Source of the DNA: Nocardia sp. NBC_01503
GTDB lineage: Bacteria > Actinomycetota > Actinomycetes > Mycobacteriales > Mycobacteriaceae
NCBI RefSeq assembly: GCF_036327755.1
Contig: NZ_CP109596.1
Location: 5,704,001 to 5,768,000, forward strand
DNA: 64,000 nucleotides
Reading direction: 5' to 3'
The position numbers were made by a program, and so were the translations under genes. Each line of letters begins with the position of its first letter. Position 1 is the stretch's first letter. This document shows, in pieces, positions 34,780 to 43,506 of this stretch. The notes beneath the pieces were generated by a model. That model saw only the letters and a list, made by a program, of their open reading frames with translations. It did no database searches and was not told the DNA's origin.

Positions 34780-35400
34780 CTAATCTGTGTTTGTTTTAGA
34801 AAGGCTTACGCAGCACCGCCCCGGAGCCGGATCCATCCGCGCGACCCAACCCGCCTCCGCCGCAGGGCCTTCCAGCATCGCCAGGTTCATCCCGCAGACC
34901 AACGGCGGAAAATCCAGCGCGAGCCGATGAAAAGGACAGTTGCGCAGGCGAATCACCTCGCCGTCCGGATACGGCTCATATCCGCGCTCGCGCAATGCCT
35001 CGAGCACATCGCGATCCTTCAACACCGGTCCGTGCTGCTCGGCGGCCTGCTCGATCGCCTGCTCGAATCCGGCGTGCTCGATCACCTCGGCCAGAATCGT
35101 TGCGACGGTGCGGTAGTCGCGAGCGGGCAGGCTGACCGCGAACTCGGCGTCGGCGCGCCGATAGAACTTCGCGGGCCGTCCCGACCCCGGCCCGGACTTG
35201 CCCTCGGGCCGCCGGAACACCGCGTCGAGCAGTCCGGCCTCGGCGAGCTTGTCCAAATGGAAGGCCGCCAGCGGCCGCTTGATCTCCGCGGCCTCGGCGG
35301 CCTCATCCCTGCTCACATCGTGATCCGCGGCGGCGATGTAGTCGTACAGCCGCCTGCGAATCGGGTCCTGCAGCAGGGCGACGGCTTCGATGCTCACCAT
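34780..35400 (-). CDS. ArsR-like / COG2345 transcriptional regulator with C-terminal Cys cluster
   Basis: The 206-residue protein has a winged HTH at residues 1-60 (LLQDPIRRRLYDYIAAADHDVSRDEAAEAAEIKRPLAAFHLDKL), a central domain, and a C-terminal segment with C-x13-C followed by CC near the end. COG2345 includes SufR, whose conserved cysteines bind an Fe-S cluster, so redox or Fe-S sensing is possible but not shown. It is the first gene of a two-gene unit with the DUF3291 protein. Confidence 0.82.
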   Translation of the reverse strand: MVSIEAVALLQDPIRRRLYDYIAAADHDVSRDEAAEAAEIKRPLAAFHLDKLAEAGLLDAVFRRPEGKSGPGSGRPAKFYRRADAEFAVSLPARDYRTVATILAEVIEHAGFEQAIEQAAEQHGPVLKDRDVLEALRERGYEPYPDGEVIRLRNCPFHRLALDFPPLVCGMNLAMLEGPAAEAGWVARMDPAPGRCCVSLSKTNTD

Positions 35401-35481
35401 GCATTTCTATCAGCGTGCGGATGCGCGCGGCCCCGCTCGTGGGTGCCGGATGCGCCGCGATTCCGGAAGCGGATACAGTTC

Positions 35482-35495
35482 TAGAACGGGTTTCA
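35482..35495. promoter_or_regulatory. KstR-like site before the B-4DMT gene
   Basis: TAGAACGGGTTTCA satisfies the fixed positions of TnnAACnnGTTnnA. It lies 37 bp before the ATG at 35533. The outer bases are less symmetrical than at 9564, so it is weaker evidence. Confidence 0.4.
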
Positions 35496-35532
35496 GTTCG
35501 GCTCGGCGGTTTCGCAGGTTAAGGTGATCATC

Positions 35533-36018
35533 ATGAATGCGTGGGTGTTGCGCGCCGTAGGTTTGGGAGCGCTGACCATTGTGCTGCGGACCGTGCTCGG
35601 CTTCGCGATGGTGTACTGGCCGACCAATGGCTCGTGGATGCGGATCTTGTGCCTGATCATCCTGCTGGCGGCCGTGGTCGCCTGGGGTGTACTCGACGGC
35701 CGCGCCGATCGGCGCGCCAATGCCGATCCCGAGCACGGGGCCGATCTGACCATGCGCTGGCTCAAGGCCGGTCTGGTCGGTGGGCTCGGCGCGGGGCTGG
35801 TCGCCTGGATCCTGGACTTCCTGCCGAAGTTCGACCTCGGTGACAATGGACTGTTCTTCGAGATCACCTCGGGCGCGTCCTTCATCATCCTGCTCATCTT
35901 CGTTCCGGCCATGATCGGTGTGGCCCTGGGCCGCTGGCTGGTCGGGCGCGAGGGTAAGAAAAGCGGCTCCGCACCGGATGCGCCGCTGTCGCTGCAGAAG
36001 GAATCCGCCGGGGTCTGA
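35533..36018 (+). CDS. Small membrane protein, B-4DMT transporter type
   Basis: The 161-residue protein has four hydrophobic segments (about residues 5-28, 33-55, 72-95, 113-140) and a charged C-terminus, matching the four-helix B-4DMT family. Substrate is unknown. The ATG at 35533 has AAGG 8 nt upstream and is preferred over GTG 35526-frame alternatives. Its terminator is at 36036-36070. Confidence 0.78.
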   Translation: MNAWVLRAVGLGALTIVLRTVLGFAMVYWPTNGSWMRILCLIILLAAVVAWGVLDGRADRRANADPEHGADLTMRWLKAGLVGGLGAGLVAWILDFLPKFDLGDNGLFFEITSGASFIILLIFVPAMIGVALGRWLVGREGKKSGSAPDAPLSLQKESAGV

Positions 36019-36035
36019 GGCGTCATCAGCTGTCA

Positions 36036-36075
36036 CCGCGCGCTGCCACGGAATCCGTGGCAGCGCGCGGTTTTT
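36036..36075 (+). terminator. Intrinsic terminator of the B-4DMT gene
   Basis: Arms 36036-36050 and 36056-36070 are exact 15-bp reverse complements with a 5-nt loop (GAATC), followed by TTTTTC. Confidence 0.92.
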
Positions 36076-36091
36076 CATATCCACCCCGAGA

Positions 36092-36132
36092 CGAGAATGC
36101 CCGCCGTCGCGATTCGACGGCGGGCATTCTCG
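36092..36132 (-). terminator. Terminator hairpin of the aro operon
   Basis: Arms 36092-36109 and 36115-36132 form an exact 18-bp stem with a 5-nt loop. It lies 15 bp past the aroB stop, on its downstream side, back to back with the plus-strand terminator at 36036. Confidence 0.88.
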
Positions 36133-36146
36133 TGGAATGCGTTGCG

Positions 36147-37262
36147 CTACAGCAGGATCGCGCCGCCGGGCGTGGCCTCGCGGGCAATCGCCGAGTAGGC
36201 CGCGGCCAGCAGGGACGGGTCCGGGCCTTCCAGGCGACCCGGCTTGGCCAAACCGTCCAGGACCACGAAGCGCAGCACGCCGGAGCGGGTCTTCTTATCG
36301 GTCTGCATGGTGTCGAGCAGCTGCGGCAGGGCGTCGGCATCGTAGGTGGTGGGCAGGCCGACGCTGGCCAGCACGCGGGCGTGGCGTTCGGCGGTGGCAT
36401 CGTCGAGGCGACCGGCCAGGCGGCCGAGCTCCGCGGCGAAGACCAGACCGACCGAGACGGCCGCGCCATGACGCCAGCGGTAGCGCTCGCGGCGCTCGAT
36501 GGCGTGGCCGAGCGTGTGGCCGTAGTTCAGGATCTCGCGCAGATCCGATTCCTTGAGATCGGCGGCGACCACATCGGCCTTCACCTGCACCGCGCGGCGG
36601 ATGAGCTCGGGCAGCACATCGCCGGTCGGGTCGAGGGCGGCCTCGGGATCGCGTTCGATGAGATCCAGGATCACCGGATCGGCGATGAAACCGGCCTTGA
36701 TGATCTCGGCCATGCCCGCGACGATCTCATTGCGCGGCACCGTCTCCAGGGTCGCCAGGTCCACCAGCACCGCGGCGGGTTCGTGGAACGAGCCGACCAG
36801 GTTCTTACCGGCCTCGGTATTGATACCGGTCTTACCGCCGACGGCGGCATCGACCATGGCCAGCAGGGTGGTCGGCACATGCACGATGCTCACGCCGCGC
36901 ATCCAGGTGGCGGCGACGAATCCGGACAGATCGGTGGCCGCGCCACCGCCGAGGCTGATGATCACATCCTTGCGGGTCAGCCCGATCCGGCCGAGCACCT
37001 CCCAGCAGAATCCGGCCACGGCCAGATCCTTACCGTCCTCGGCGTCCGGGATCTCGATGCGATGCGCGTCGATCCCCTTGTCCGCCAGCGCCTTCCGGAC
37101 CACCTCGGCGGTCTCGGCCAGCGGCGGCTGATGGAAGATCGCGACCGTGCGCACACCATTGCGCCCGGTCACCTCATCGACCAGGTCGCCGAGCAGACCG
37201 CGCCCGATGATCACCGGGTACGGATCGGCGGTGCGGACCTCGATGCGGGTCGGCTCGCTCAT
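36147..37262 (-). CDS. aroB: 3-Dehydroquinate synthase
   Basis: The enzyme converts DAHP to 3-dehydroquinate, step 2 of the shikimate pathway, using NAD and a divalent metal. The 371-residue protein shows GGGAATDLSGFVAATWMRG, VPTTLLAMVDAAVGGKTGIN, KNLVGSFHEPAAVLVD, and metal-ligand segments GMAEIIKAGF, LNYGHTLGHAIE and RWRHGAAVSVG. Its ATG overlaps the aroK stop (ATGA), so aroK and aroB are translationally coupled. Confidence 0.96.
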   Translation of the reverse strand: MSEPTRIEVRTADPYPVIIGRGLLGDLVDEVTGRNGVRTVAIFHQPPLAETAEVVRKALADKGIDAHRIEIPDAEDGKDLAVAGFCWEVLGRIGLTRKDVIISLGGGAATDLSGFVAATWMRGVSIVHVPTTLLAMVDAAVGGKTGINTEAGKNLVGSFHEPAAVLVDLATLETVPRNEIVAGMAEIIKAGFIADPVILDLIERDPEAALDPTGDVLPELIRRAVQVKADVVAADLKESDLREILNYGHTLGHAIERRERYRWRHGAAVSVGLVFAAELGRLAGRLDDATAERHARVLASVGLPTTYDADALPQLLDTMQTDKKTRSGVLRFVVLDGLAKPGRLEGPDPSLLAAAYSAIAREATPGGAILL

Positions 37263-38761
37263 AGTGGCTGCTCCGATTCTTCTCGTACGATCTGTTCAGT
37301 TCCGTTCTCACGCGCCCGCGCCCGAGCCCGCCTGGCCCGAGCCCGCCGCGACCGCCCCGCCCCCGGCTCCCCGGGCACCGAATCCTGCCTCTCGCCAGTG
37401 GAATTCATCCCACCGGCAGCAGAGCTCGCCTCCCCGGTCGCAGCATCCGGCGCGCCGGGACCGAATGTCGCCGCCGAACCCGCGCCCTCGGCTGCGGCGT
37501 GTTCGCCACTGGTGATGGCAGCCTCGGCCGATGACCGGCCACCGCCGGTGGCCTCGGCTGCCGCGGCGCGCTGAGACTCGGCGGGCACCTCACCACGGCG
37601 CGACCGCGTCTCGGCACTACCCCGAGATCGGGATGCGCCGCCGCGGCGACGGCCCCGCCGTGACCGCGAGGGCACGGCCCCACCTGATTGGGTCGTATTC
37701 GCTGCGACCGTGCCACCGTCGGTGTCGGCTGCGCCGGGCGCCGCGGTGTTGGTTGCGGCGGTGCCCGCTCCGGTCTCGGGCGGGGCTTCCGTTCGCGCGG
37801 CTGCGGTGGGCGGGTTGCCGCCGGTGCGGGCCGCGGTACCGGTGGCGGCGGCCGTCGTTGTGGCTGAACCGGTTTCGGTGACGATTCCGGCCGGCTCACC
37901 TGTTCGCGGGGTTGCGCCGGTAGCGCTTCCACTATCGGTCGCCGTGCTCGCGGGACCTGCGGCGCGGCTACTACGCCGCCGGGAACGGCGGCCGCGTCGT
38001 GCTGATTTCGCGGAATCGTCGGTGCTGTCCGAGGTTTCGGACGCGCTGTTGGCAGCCGGTGTGACGCTCGTGGAATTCGGCTCGGCGCCGGTGGCGTTCG
38101 GCTGGGTCGCGGACGTCGTGTCGGCGCGGCCGCGACCCCGCCGTCTGCGACGGCGGGAACGTGAGCGGGCGGAGTCGCCCGGCTCGACGGTGACCACGGG
38201 CGGCTCGACGGCGGTGATCTCCTCGGGGAGAGTCGATTCCAGCCCGAGTCTGGTCAGGATCATGCGGACCACGCGCCCGGGGCTGCGGCCGTCGGTGCGG
38301 ACGCGGACCGACGCCACCTCGCGGTAGAGGGGGCGTCGGATTTTCATGAGTTCGCGGTATTTGGCCGCGGGATCGGCACCGTTCAGCAGGGGGCGGTTGG
38401 TGCTCGCGCCGGTGCGGCGGAGTCCTTCGCCCACACTGATTTCCAGGTAGACCACGGTGCGGCCGCGCAGCAGTTCGCGGGTGGCGGCGGACAGCACCGA
38501 ACCACCACCGAGCGAGATGATGCCGTGTCCGGCCAGGACGGCGTCGCGCACCACCCGCTCTTCGATACGCCGGAATTCGGGTTCGCCATCCTCGGCGAAG
38601 ATCTCCGGAATGGTGCGCCCGGTCTGCTCCTCGATCCCGGCGTCGGTGTCGTAGAGGTCCACGCCGAGTTCGCGGGCGAGTTTGCGGCCGATCGTCGACT
38701 TGCCCGCGCCGGGCGGACCGACCAGCACCACACTCAGCGGCTGGTCGGTATCACCGGTCAC
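37259..38761 (-). CDS. aroK: Shikimate kinase with a ~320-residue disordered C-terminal extension
   Basis: Residues 1-178 are a normal shikimate kinase: Walker A GPPGAGKST, DTDAGIEEQTG (shikimate Asp), FRRIEERVV, GGGSVL, and the lid NRPLLNG. It phosphorylates shikimate with ATP. Ordinary AroK ends there (about 175 residues). Here the frame continues for some 320 residues of Thr, Ala, Gly, Ser and Arg, with basic clusters RSRSRRRRRRGRGRAD, ARRGRRSRRRSSRA and RRGRRRGGASRSRG. The tail keeps actinobacterial codon bias and ends in a 4-nt overlap with aroB, so it is probably translated. The basic clusters suggest RNA or acidic-partner binding, an inference. Confidence 0.9.
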   Translation of the reverse strand: MTGDTDQPLSVVLVGPPGAGKSTIGRKLARELGVDLYDTDAGIEEQTGRTIPEIFAEDGEPEFRRIEERVVRDAVLAGHGIISLGGGSVLSAATRELLRGRTVVYLEISVGEGLRRTGASTNRPLLNGADPAAKYRELMKIRRPLYREVASVRVRTDGRSPGRVVRMILTRLGLESTLPEEITAVEPPVVTVEPGDSARSRSRRRRRRGRGRADTTSATQPNATGAEPNSTSVTPAANSASETSDSTDDSAKSARRGRRSRRRSSRAAGPASTATDSGSATGATPRTGEPAGIVTETGSATTTAAATGTAARTGGNPPTAAARTEAPPETGAGTAATNTAAPGAADTDGGTVAANTTQSGGAVPSRSRRGRRRGGASRSRGSAETRSRRGEVPAESQRAAAAEATGGGRSSAEAAITSGEHAAAEGAGSAATFGPGAPDAATGEASSAAGGMNSTGERQDSVPGEPGAGRSRRARARRARARARENGTEQIVREESEQPL

Positions 38762-38826
38762 TGTGTCTTGCGGGACACCCGCACCCGGTCGGCTCCGATG
38801 AGCGGGGCTGCGTAAGTGTCACTCAC

Positions 38827-40041
38827 CTACGCCTCCAGCGGCGTATTGCCCGCGGGAACGTGCGGGCGCGCGTTGATTCGCTTCACATAGCTGGTGATGT
38901 TGTCGACGGTCTCGTTCAGCGAATCGCCACCGAACTTCTCCAGCACGGCCTGCGCGACGACCAATGCCACCATGGCCTCGGCGACCACACCGGCGGCGGG
39001 CACCGCGCACACATCCGAGCGCTGGTGAATGGCGACGGCCTCGTCACCGGTGGACATGTCGACGGTCGAAAGCGCGCGCGGCACAGTCGAAATGGGCTTC
39101 ATGGCGGCGCGCACACGCAGCGCCTCACCATTGGTCATACCGCCTTCGAGTCCGCCCGCGCGATTGGTCGAGCGCAGCACGCCATCCGGGCCCGGCTTCA
39201 TCTCATCGTGCGCCTGGCTGCCGCGGCGGCGCGCGGTCTCGAACCCGTCGCCAACCTCGACACCCTTGATGGCCTGAATTCCCATGAGCGCGGCGGCGAG
39301 TCGCGAATCCAGGCGCGCCTCACCGGAGGTGAACGAGCCCAGACCGACGGGCAGCCCCTCGATCACGACCTCGACCACACCGCCGAGGGTGTCACCGTCC
39401 TTCTTGGCGGCCTCGATCTCGGCGATCATGGCGGCCTCGGCGTCCTTGTCGAACGCGCGCACCGGACTCTCGTCGATGGCGCCGAGATCAGCGGCGGAGG
39501 GTACGAAACCGGTGGTGTTGGCGGCCGTGCCGATGGACACCACGTGCGAGAGGACCTCGACACCCAGGGCCTGCTTCAGGAAGTTCTTGGCCACGGTTCC
39601 GGCGGCGACACGCGCGGCGGTCTCGCGGGCGCTGGCCCGCTCCAGCACATTCCGGGCGTCGCCGAAGCCGTACTTGAGCATGCCCGAGTAATCGGCATGT
39701 CCCGGGCGCGGCCGGGTGAGCGGTGCGTTGCGCGCCAGCTCGGCGAGTTCGGCCTCGTCGACCGGATCGGCCGACATGACCTGGGTCCACTTGGGCCACT
39801 CGGAGTTGGCGACCTCGATGGCGACCGGTCCGCCCATGGTGCGGCCGTGGCGGACGCCGCCGACCAGGGTGACCACATCGGCCTCGAACTTCATTCGGGC
39901 ACCGCGCCCGTAGCCCAGGCGGCGCCGCGCCAATTGCGCCGCAACATCGGCAGAGCTCACCTCGACACCGGCCACCATCCCCTCGAGGATCGTGACGAGA
40001 GCAGGGCCATGGGATTCTCCGGCAGTTATCCAGCGCAACAC
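38827..40041 (-). CDS. aroC: Chorismate synthase
   Basis: The last shared step of aromatic biosynthesis: EPSP to chorismate with reduced FMN. The 404-residue protein starts at GTG 40041 with LRWITAGESHG and contains GRGARMKFE, GHADYSGMLKYG, ARETAARVAAG, GLPVGLGS, and HQRSDVCAVPAAGVVAEAM near the C-terminus. It lies 65 bp upstream of aroK in the minus-strand operon. Confidence 0.96.
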   Translation of the reverse strand: MLRWITAGESHGPALVTILEGMVAGVEVSSADVAAQLARRRLGYGRGARMKFEADVVTLVGGVRHGRTMGGPVAIEVANSEWPKWTQVMSADPVDEAELAELARNAPLTRPRPGHADYSGMLKYGFGDARNVLERASARETAARVAAGTVAKNFLKQALGVEVLSHVVSIGTAANTTGFVPSAADLGAIDESPVRAFDKDAEAAMIAEIEAAKKDGDTLGGVVEVVIEGLPVGLGSFTSGEARLDSRLAAALMGIQAIKGVEVGDGFETARRRGSQAHDEMKPGPDGVLRSTNRAGGLEGGMTNGEALRVRAAMKPISTVPRALSTVDMSTGDEAVAIHQRSDVCAVPAAGVVAEAMVALVVAQAVLEKFGGDSLNETVDNITSYVKRINARPHVPAGNTPLEA

Positions 40042-40101
40042 GAGTTACATCTTTCCATGTCAACGAGGCTGCTCGGACACGCGGTCCGCACAGCCCGGCT
40101 C

Positions 40102-40722
40102 TCACCGCGCGGCAACCAGTGCGACCACACTCGCCAGACACATGGCCGGACCGTGCGCGATGGTCCCGAGCGAGCCGGTCGCGACGCCGCGGATCGGTGG
40201 TCCCGGGCAGTGTGAATCCCATGGTCGCGGCAGACTGACGAGAGCTGATCGCCGCGCTTCCGCGGGCGGTAGTGGCGCCATGTTCGCCGACTGAGTCGCC
40301 CTCGGGGGCAATAGCTTCATTGTGGGCGAGGCAACTACGCGAGTCGCGCCGACCGAAGGCATCAGGGTGTGTGCGACGAGTGTTCCGAACCCCGCGAGCG
40401 CGGTCAGTGTGGGTGCGGCAAGGGCCGCCCACACCCAGGTCTGCGCGCCGCCCAGTGCGGTGGCCGCGCCGAGCCCGATGGCGAGTTTCACATCTCCGGC
40501 ACCGAGCGCGGCGGGCACACAGAGATGCAACAGAAGATAGGGAACCGCCAGGAGTAGCGCCCCGAGCACCGCGGTTGTGCCTCGGCCGGTGTCGAATCCG
40601 TAGCCGAGCACCACCGTCGCACCGAGCAGCGTCAGCACGTTCGGCAGTCGATGGGCGCGCAGATCGAAGTAGCTCAGCAGCGCGCACCAGAGCGTCAGGG
40701 CGATCAGAGCCGGTGAATCCAT
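40102..40722 (-). CDS. A24-family prepilin peptidase
   Basis: The 206-residue membrane protein has the two aspartate motifs of type IV prepilin peptidases: SYFDLRAHRLPN near residue 20 and GAGDVKLAIGLG around residue 76. Only the minimal catalytic core is present; the N-terminal methylase part is absent, as in Rv2551c. A Pro/Arg-rich insert of about 55 residues (130-185) precedes the last short hydrophobic segment GPAMCLASVVALV. It would cleave type IV-pilin-like leader peptides at the inner membrane face. It is the first gene of the aro operon. Confidence 0.85.
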   Translation of the reverse strand: MDSPALIALTLWCALLSYFDLRAHRLPNVLTLLGATVVLGYGFDTGRGTTAVLGALLLAVPYLLLHLCVPAALGAGDVKLAIGLGAATALGGAQTWVWAALAAPTLTALAGFGTLVAHTLMPSVGATRVVASPTMKLLPPRATQSANMAPLPPAEARRSALVSLPRPWDSHCPGPPIRGVATGSLGTIAHGPAMCLASVVALVAAR

Positions 40723-40876
40723 ACCCTCGAGCCTGCCGCGTGCGCGCCGCGGGCGGGCCGCGCAATCGCGAATTGTGGAGAACCACTTGACATGTGAACA
40801 ACGGGGCTTCCACCCTCACCCGCCGATATTCGCGTTGCGTGTCGGTGTTGCGGCGTGTCGACGGTAGCTTTGACAC

Positions 40877-42001
40877 ATGTCTGTTGATCCCGATCCGGGC
40901 GCGCGCCCCGATTACGCGCTGCGCCGGGCCAGCCTGCGGAACCTGCTCGTGGAGAACCGCGTCGATGCGCTACTGGTCACGGATCTGATCAATATCCGCT
41001 ATCTCACCGGTTTCACCGGCTCCAATGCCGCACTGCTGGTCTATGCCTGGGGCAGCGATGAGGACCGCACGATCATCTGCACCGACGGCCGCTACATCAC
41101 CCAGGTCGGCGAGCAGGTCCCGGATCTGCGCGCGGAGATCAATCGCGCCAGCGCCCGCCGCGTCCTCGAGATAGCGGGGGAGTGGCAGACCGGCCGCGTC
41201 GGCTTCGAGAGCCATATCGTCACCTTCGAACAGCATCGCGCCTTCGGGGCCCAGGCCACCGGCCTCGACCTGGTTCCGGTCTCCGGCCTGGTCGAGCAGT
41301 TGCGGATGGTGAAGGACGACTTCGAGGTCGGCCGCCTGCAAGCCGCCTGCGATGCCGCCGATATCGCCCTGGCCGCCCTGCTCGAGCGCGGTGGTCTGCG
41401 CCCCGGCCGCACCGAACGCCAGGTGGCCCGCGATCTGGAGTGGCTCATGTTCGAGCACGGCGCGGACGCGATCGCCTTCGAGACCATCGTGGCCGCGGGC
41501 GCGAATTCGGCGGTCCCGCACCACCGTCCGACCGAGGCCGTGCTGGCACAGGGCGATTTCGTGAAGCTCGACTTCGGCGCACTGGTCGGCGGCTACCACT
41601 CGGATATGACCCGCACCTTCGTGCTGGGTCAGCCCTCGCAGTGGCAGCGCGAGGTATACGACCTGGTCTACGCCGCGCAGCGGGCAGGCCGCGAAGCGCT
41701 GGCCCCCGGTGCGTCGACCCGTGCGGTGGACGCGGCCTCGCGCTCGGTGATCGAGGCGGCGGGCTATGGCGAACTCTTCGTACACGGCCTCGGACACGGG
41801 GTCGGCCTGCAGATCCATGAAGCGCCCGGAATCGCCAAAACCGGCACGGGTACACTTCTCGATGGCGTGGCGGTGACCGTCGAGCCAGGTGTGTATTTCC
41901 CCGGCCGCGGCGGAGTCCGGATCGAGGATACGCTCGTGGTTCGCCAGGGGGGCCCGGAGCTGCTCACCCGCACCAGCAAAGACCTGACCGTCGTCGACTG
42001 A
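40877..42001 (+). CDS. pepQ: M24 Xaa-Pro aminopeptidase / dipeptidase
   Basis: The 374-residue protein has the creatinase-like N-terminal domain (NIRYLTGFTGSNAALLV) and the pita-bread M24 fold. Metal ligands are in KLDFGAL (Asp), YHSDMTRTF (Asp), HGLGHGVG (His), TVEPGVYFP (Glu) and VRIEDT (Glu). It removes residues next to proline. It heads pepQ-efp-nusB as in mycobacteria (Rv2535c-Rv2533c) and is divergent from the prepilin peptidase. Confidence 0.93.
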   Translation: MSVDPDPGARPDYALRRASLRNLLVENRVDALLVTDLINIRYLTGFTGSNAALLVYAWGSDEDRTIICTDGRYITQVGEQVPDLRAEINRASARRVLEIAGEWQTGRVGFESHIVTFEQHRAFGAQATGLDLVPVSGLVEQLRMVKDDFEVGRLQAACDAADIALAALLERGGLRPGRTERQVARDLEWLMFEHGADAIAFETIVAAGANSAVPHHRPTEAVLAQGDFVKLDFGALVGGYHSDMTRTFVLGQPSQWQREVYDLVYAAQRAGREALAPGASTRAVDAASRSVIEAAGYGELFVHGLGHGVGLQIHEAPGIAKTGTGTLLDGVAVTVEPGVYFPGRGGVRIEDTLVVRQGGPELLTRTSKDLTVVD

Positions 42002-42036
42002 CGCCGGTTGACCGACAAACAGGAGATCGCAGGACA

Positions 42037-42600
42037 GTGGCGGACACCAGTGACTTCAAGAACGGCCTCGTGCTGAAGATCGACAATCAGCTGCAGCAGA
42101 TTGTCGAGTTCCAGCATGTGAAGCCCGGTAAGGGTCCCGCCTTCGTGCGTACCAAGCTGAAGAACGTCGTCTCGGGCAAGGTCGTCGACAAGACCTTCAA
42201 CGCGGGCGTCAAGGTCGAGACCGCGACCGTCGACCGTCGCGATATGACCTACCTGTACCACGACGGTTCGGACTTCATCTTCATGGATGGCGAGACCTAC
42301 GACCAGATTCACCTGCAGGAAGCCACCATCGGCAAGAACGCCGGCTTCCTGTTGGAGAACATGCAGGTGCAGATCGCCATGCACGAGGGCGAGGCGCTCT
42401 TCGTCGAACTTCCCGTCGCCATCGACGTCATCGTCACCCACACCGAGCCGGGCCTGCAGGGCGACCGCTCCAGCGCGGGCACCAAGCCCGCCACCGTGGA
42501 GACCGGCGCCGAGATCCAGGTGCCGCTGTTCATCAATCAGGGTGACAAGCTGCGCGTGGACACCCGCGACGGTTCCTACATCAGCCGCGTCAACTCCTGA
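42037..42600 (+). CDS. efp: Elongation factor P
   Basis: EF-P rescues ribosomes stalled at polyproline. The 187-residue protein has KOW-like, OB and C-terminal domains (TSDFKNGLVL, RDMTYLYHDGSDFIFMD, DTRDGSYISRVNS). The tip loop PGKGPAFV carries an unmodified-type Lys with Pro-Gly context typical of actinobacteria. The GTG start follows GGAGATCGCAGGA. nusB follows after 10 bp. Confidence 0.97.
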   Translation: MADTSDFKNGLVLKIDNQLQQIVEFQHVKPGKGPAFVRTKLKNVVSGKVVDKTFNAGVKVETATVDRRDMTYLYHDGSDFIFMDGETYDQIHLQEATIGKNAGFLLENMQVQIAMHEGEALFVELPVAIDVIVTHTEPGLQGDRSSAGTKPATVETGAEIQVPLFINQGDKLRVDTRDGSYISRVNS

Positions 42601-42610
42601 CGCGCGGATA

Positions 42611-43129
42611 ATGGTGACCGTGGCCAACCAGCCCCCGGACAAGAAGTCCGCAGGTTTCAAGAAGCTCGGCGCGCGACACAAGGCGCGCCGGCGAGCGGTG
42701 GATCTGCTCTTCGAGGCAGAGGCCCGCGATATCGACCCCGCGGAGTTGCTGTCGGATCGCGTCTCGCTCTCGGTGCGCGACGATTCGGTGGCCCCGGTGA
42801 ATCCGTACACCCGTGTCCTGGTCGAAGGCGTCGCCGACGATCTGGATCGCGTGGACGGCACCATCGAGTCCTATCTGCAGGATTGGGCGCTGTCCCGGCT
42901 GCCCGCCGTGGACCGTGCGATCCTGCGCGTCGCGGTGTGGGAGTTGTTCCACGCCAACGATGTTCCGCCCGTGGTGGCGGTGGATGAGGCGGTCGAGCTC
43001 GCCAAGGAGCTCTCCACCGATGATTCCCCTTCGTTCATCAATGGTGTGCTCGGCCAGGTGGTGCAGGTGGCACCGCAGGTCCGGGCGGCCGCGGCGGCGA
43101 CTCGCGCGCCGCGTGGCGACGACAAGTAA
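42611..43129 (+). CDS. nusB: Transcription antitermination factor NusB
   Basis: The 172-residue all-helical protein has an Arg-rich N-terminus (RHKARRRAVDLLFEAEARD) for boxA RNA and the NusB C-terminal half (LPAVDRAILRVAVWELFHANDVPPVVAVDEAVELAKELSTDDSPSFINGVLG). It joins NusE/S10 in rRNA antitermination. ATG at 42611 is taken as start; GTG at 42614 follows directly. yciI lies 17 bp downstream. Confidence 0.95.
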   Translation: MVTVANQPPDKKSAGFKKLGARHKARRRAVDLLFEAEARDIDPAELLSDRVSLSVRDDSVAPVNPYTRVLVEGVADDLDRVDGTIESYLQDWALSRLPAVDRAILRVAVWELFHANDVPPVVAVDEAVELAKELSTDDSPSFINGVLGQVVQVAPQVRAAAAATRAPRGDDK

Positions 43130-43146
43130 GTAAGGAGAGGCGCAGG

Positions 43147-43404
43147 GTGCGCAAGTACTTGGTGCTGGCAATACGCACCCCGCGCTTCGACCCGAGTGTG
43201 GCGCGGCCGCACAAGGATTGGCTCGACGGCGTCCGCTCCCGCGGACAGCTGGTCGAGACCGGCAAGTTCACCGATAACAGCGGCGGGGCCTACGTGATTC
43301 TGGCCGAAAACCTCGACGCCGCACGGGATCTGGTCCACACCGATCCCATTCACACCACCGGCGCCTCGGAACTAACCGTCTACGAGTGGGAAATCACCGG
43401 CTAG
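43147..43404 (+). CDS. YciI-family protein
   Basis: This 85-residue alpha-beta-barrel-like protein (YLVLAIRTPRF, HKDWLDGVRSRGQLVETGKFTD, GGAYVILAENLDAARDLVHTDPIH) shows the YciI HxxxL and D-P-F/I pattern, with His and Asp that might act in catalysis. No reaction is established for stand-alone YciI proteins. GGAGAGG 6-12 nt upstream supports the GTG start. It is probably co-transcribed with nusB. Confidence 0.88.
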   Translation: MRKYLVLAIRTPRFDPSVARPHKDWLDGVRSRGQLVETGKFTDNSGGAYVILAENLDAARDLVHTDPIHTTGASELTVYEWEITG

Positions 43405-43460
43405 GTCTTCCCCCGCCACCGGTGTGCATGGCTTTCCTTGTCACCGGTGTGCATGTCCTT

Positions 43461-43495
43461 CCTCGTCATCCCGGTATGCGTTCGGCCGGGATGCG
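43461..43495. repeat. Dispersed palindromic repeat copy
   Basis: CCTCGTCATCCCGGTATGCG then TTCGGCCGGGATG; nearly identical to the reverse complement of 7338-7366. The preceding 43417-43460 has a direct repeat of CACCGGTGTGCATG. Confidence 0.65.
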
Positions 43496-43506
43496 CCCTC
43501 CGCGAA

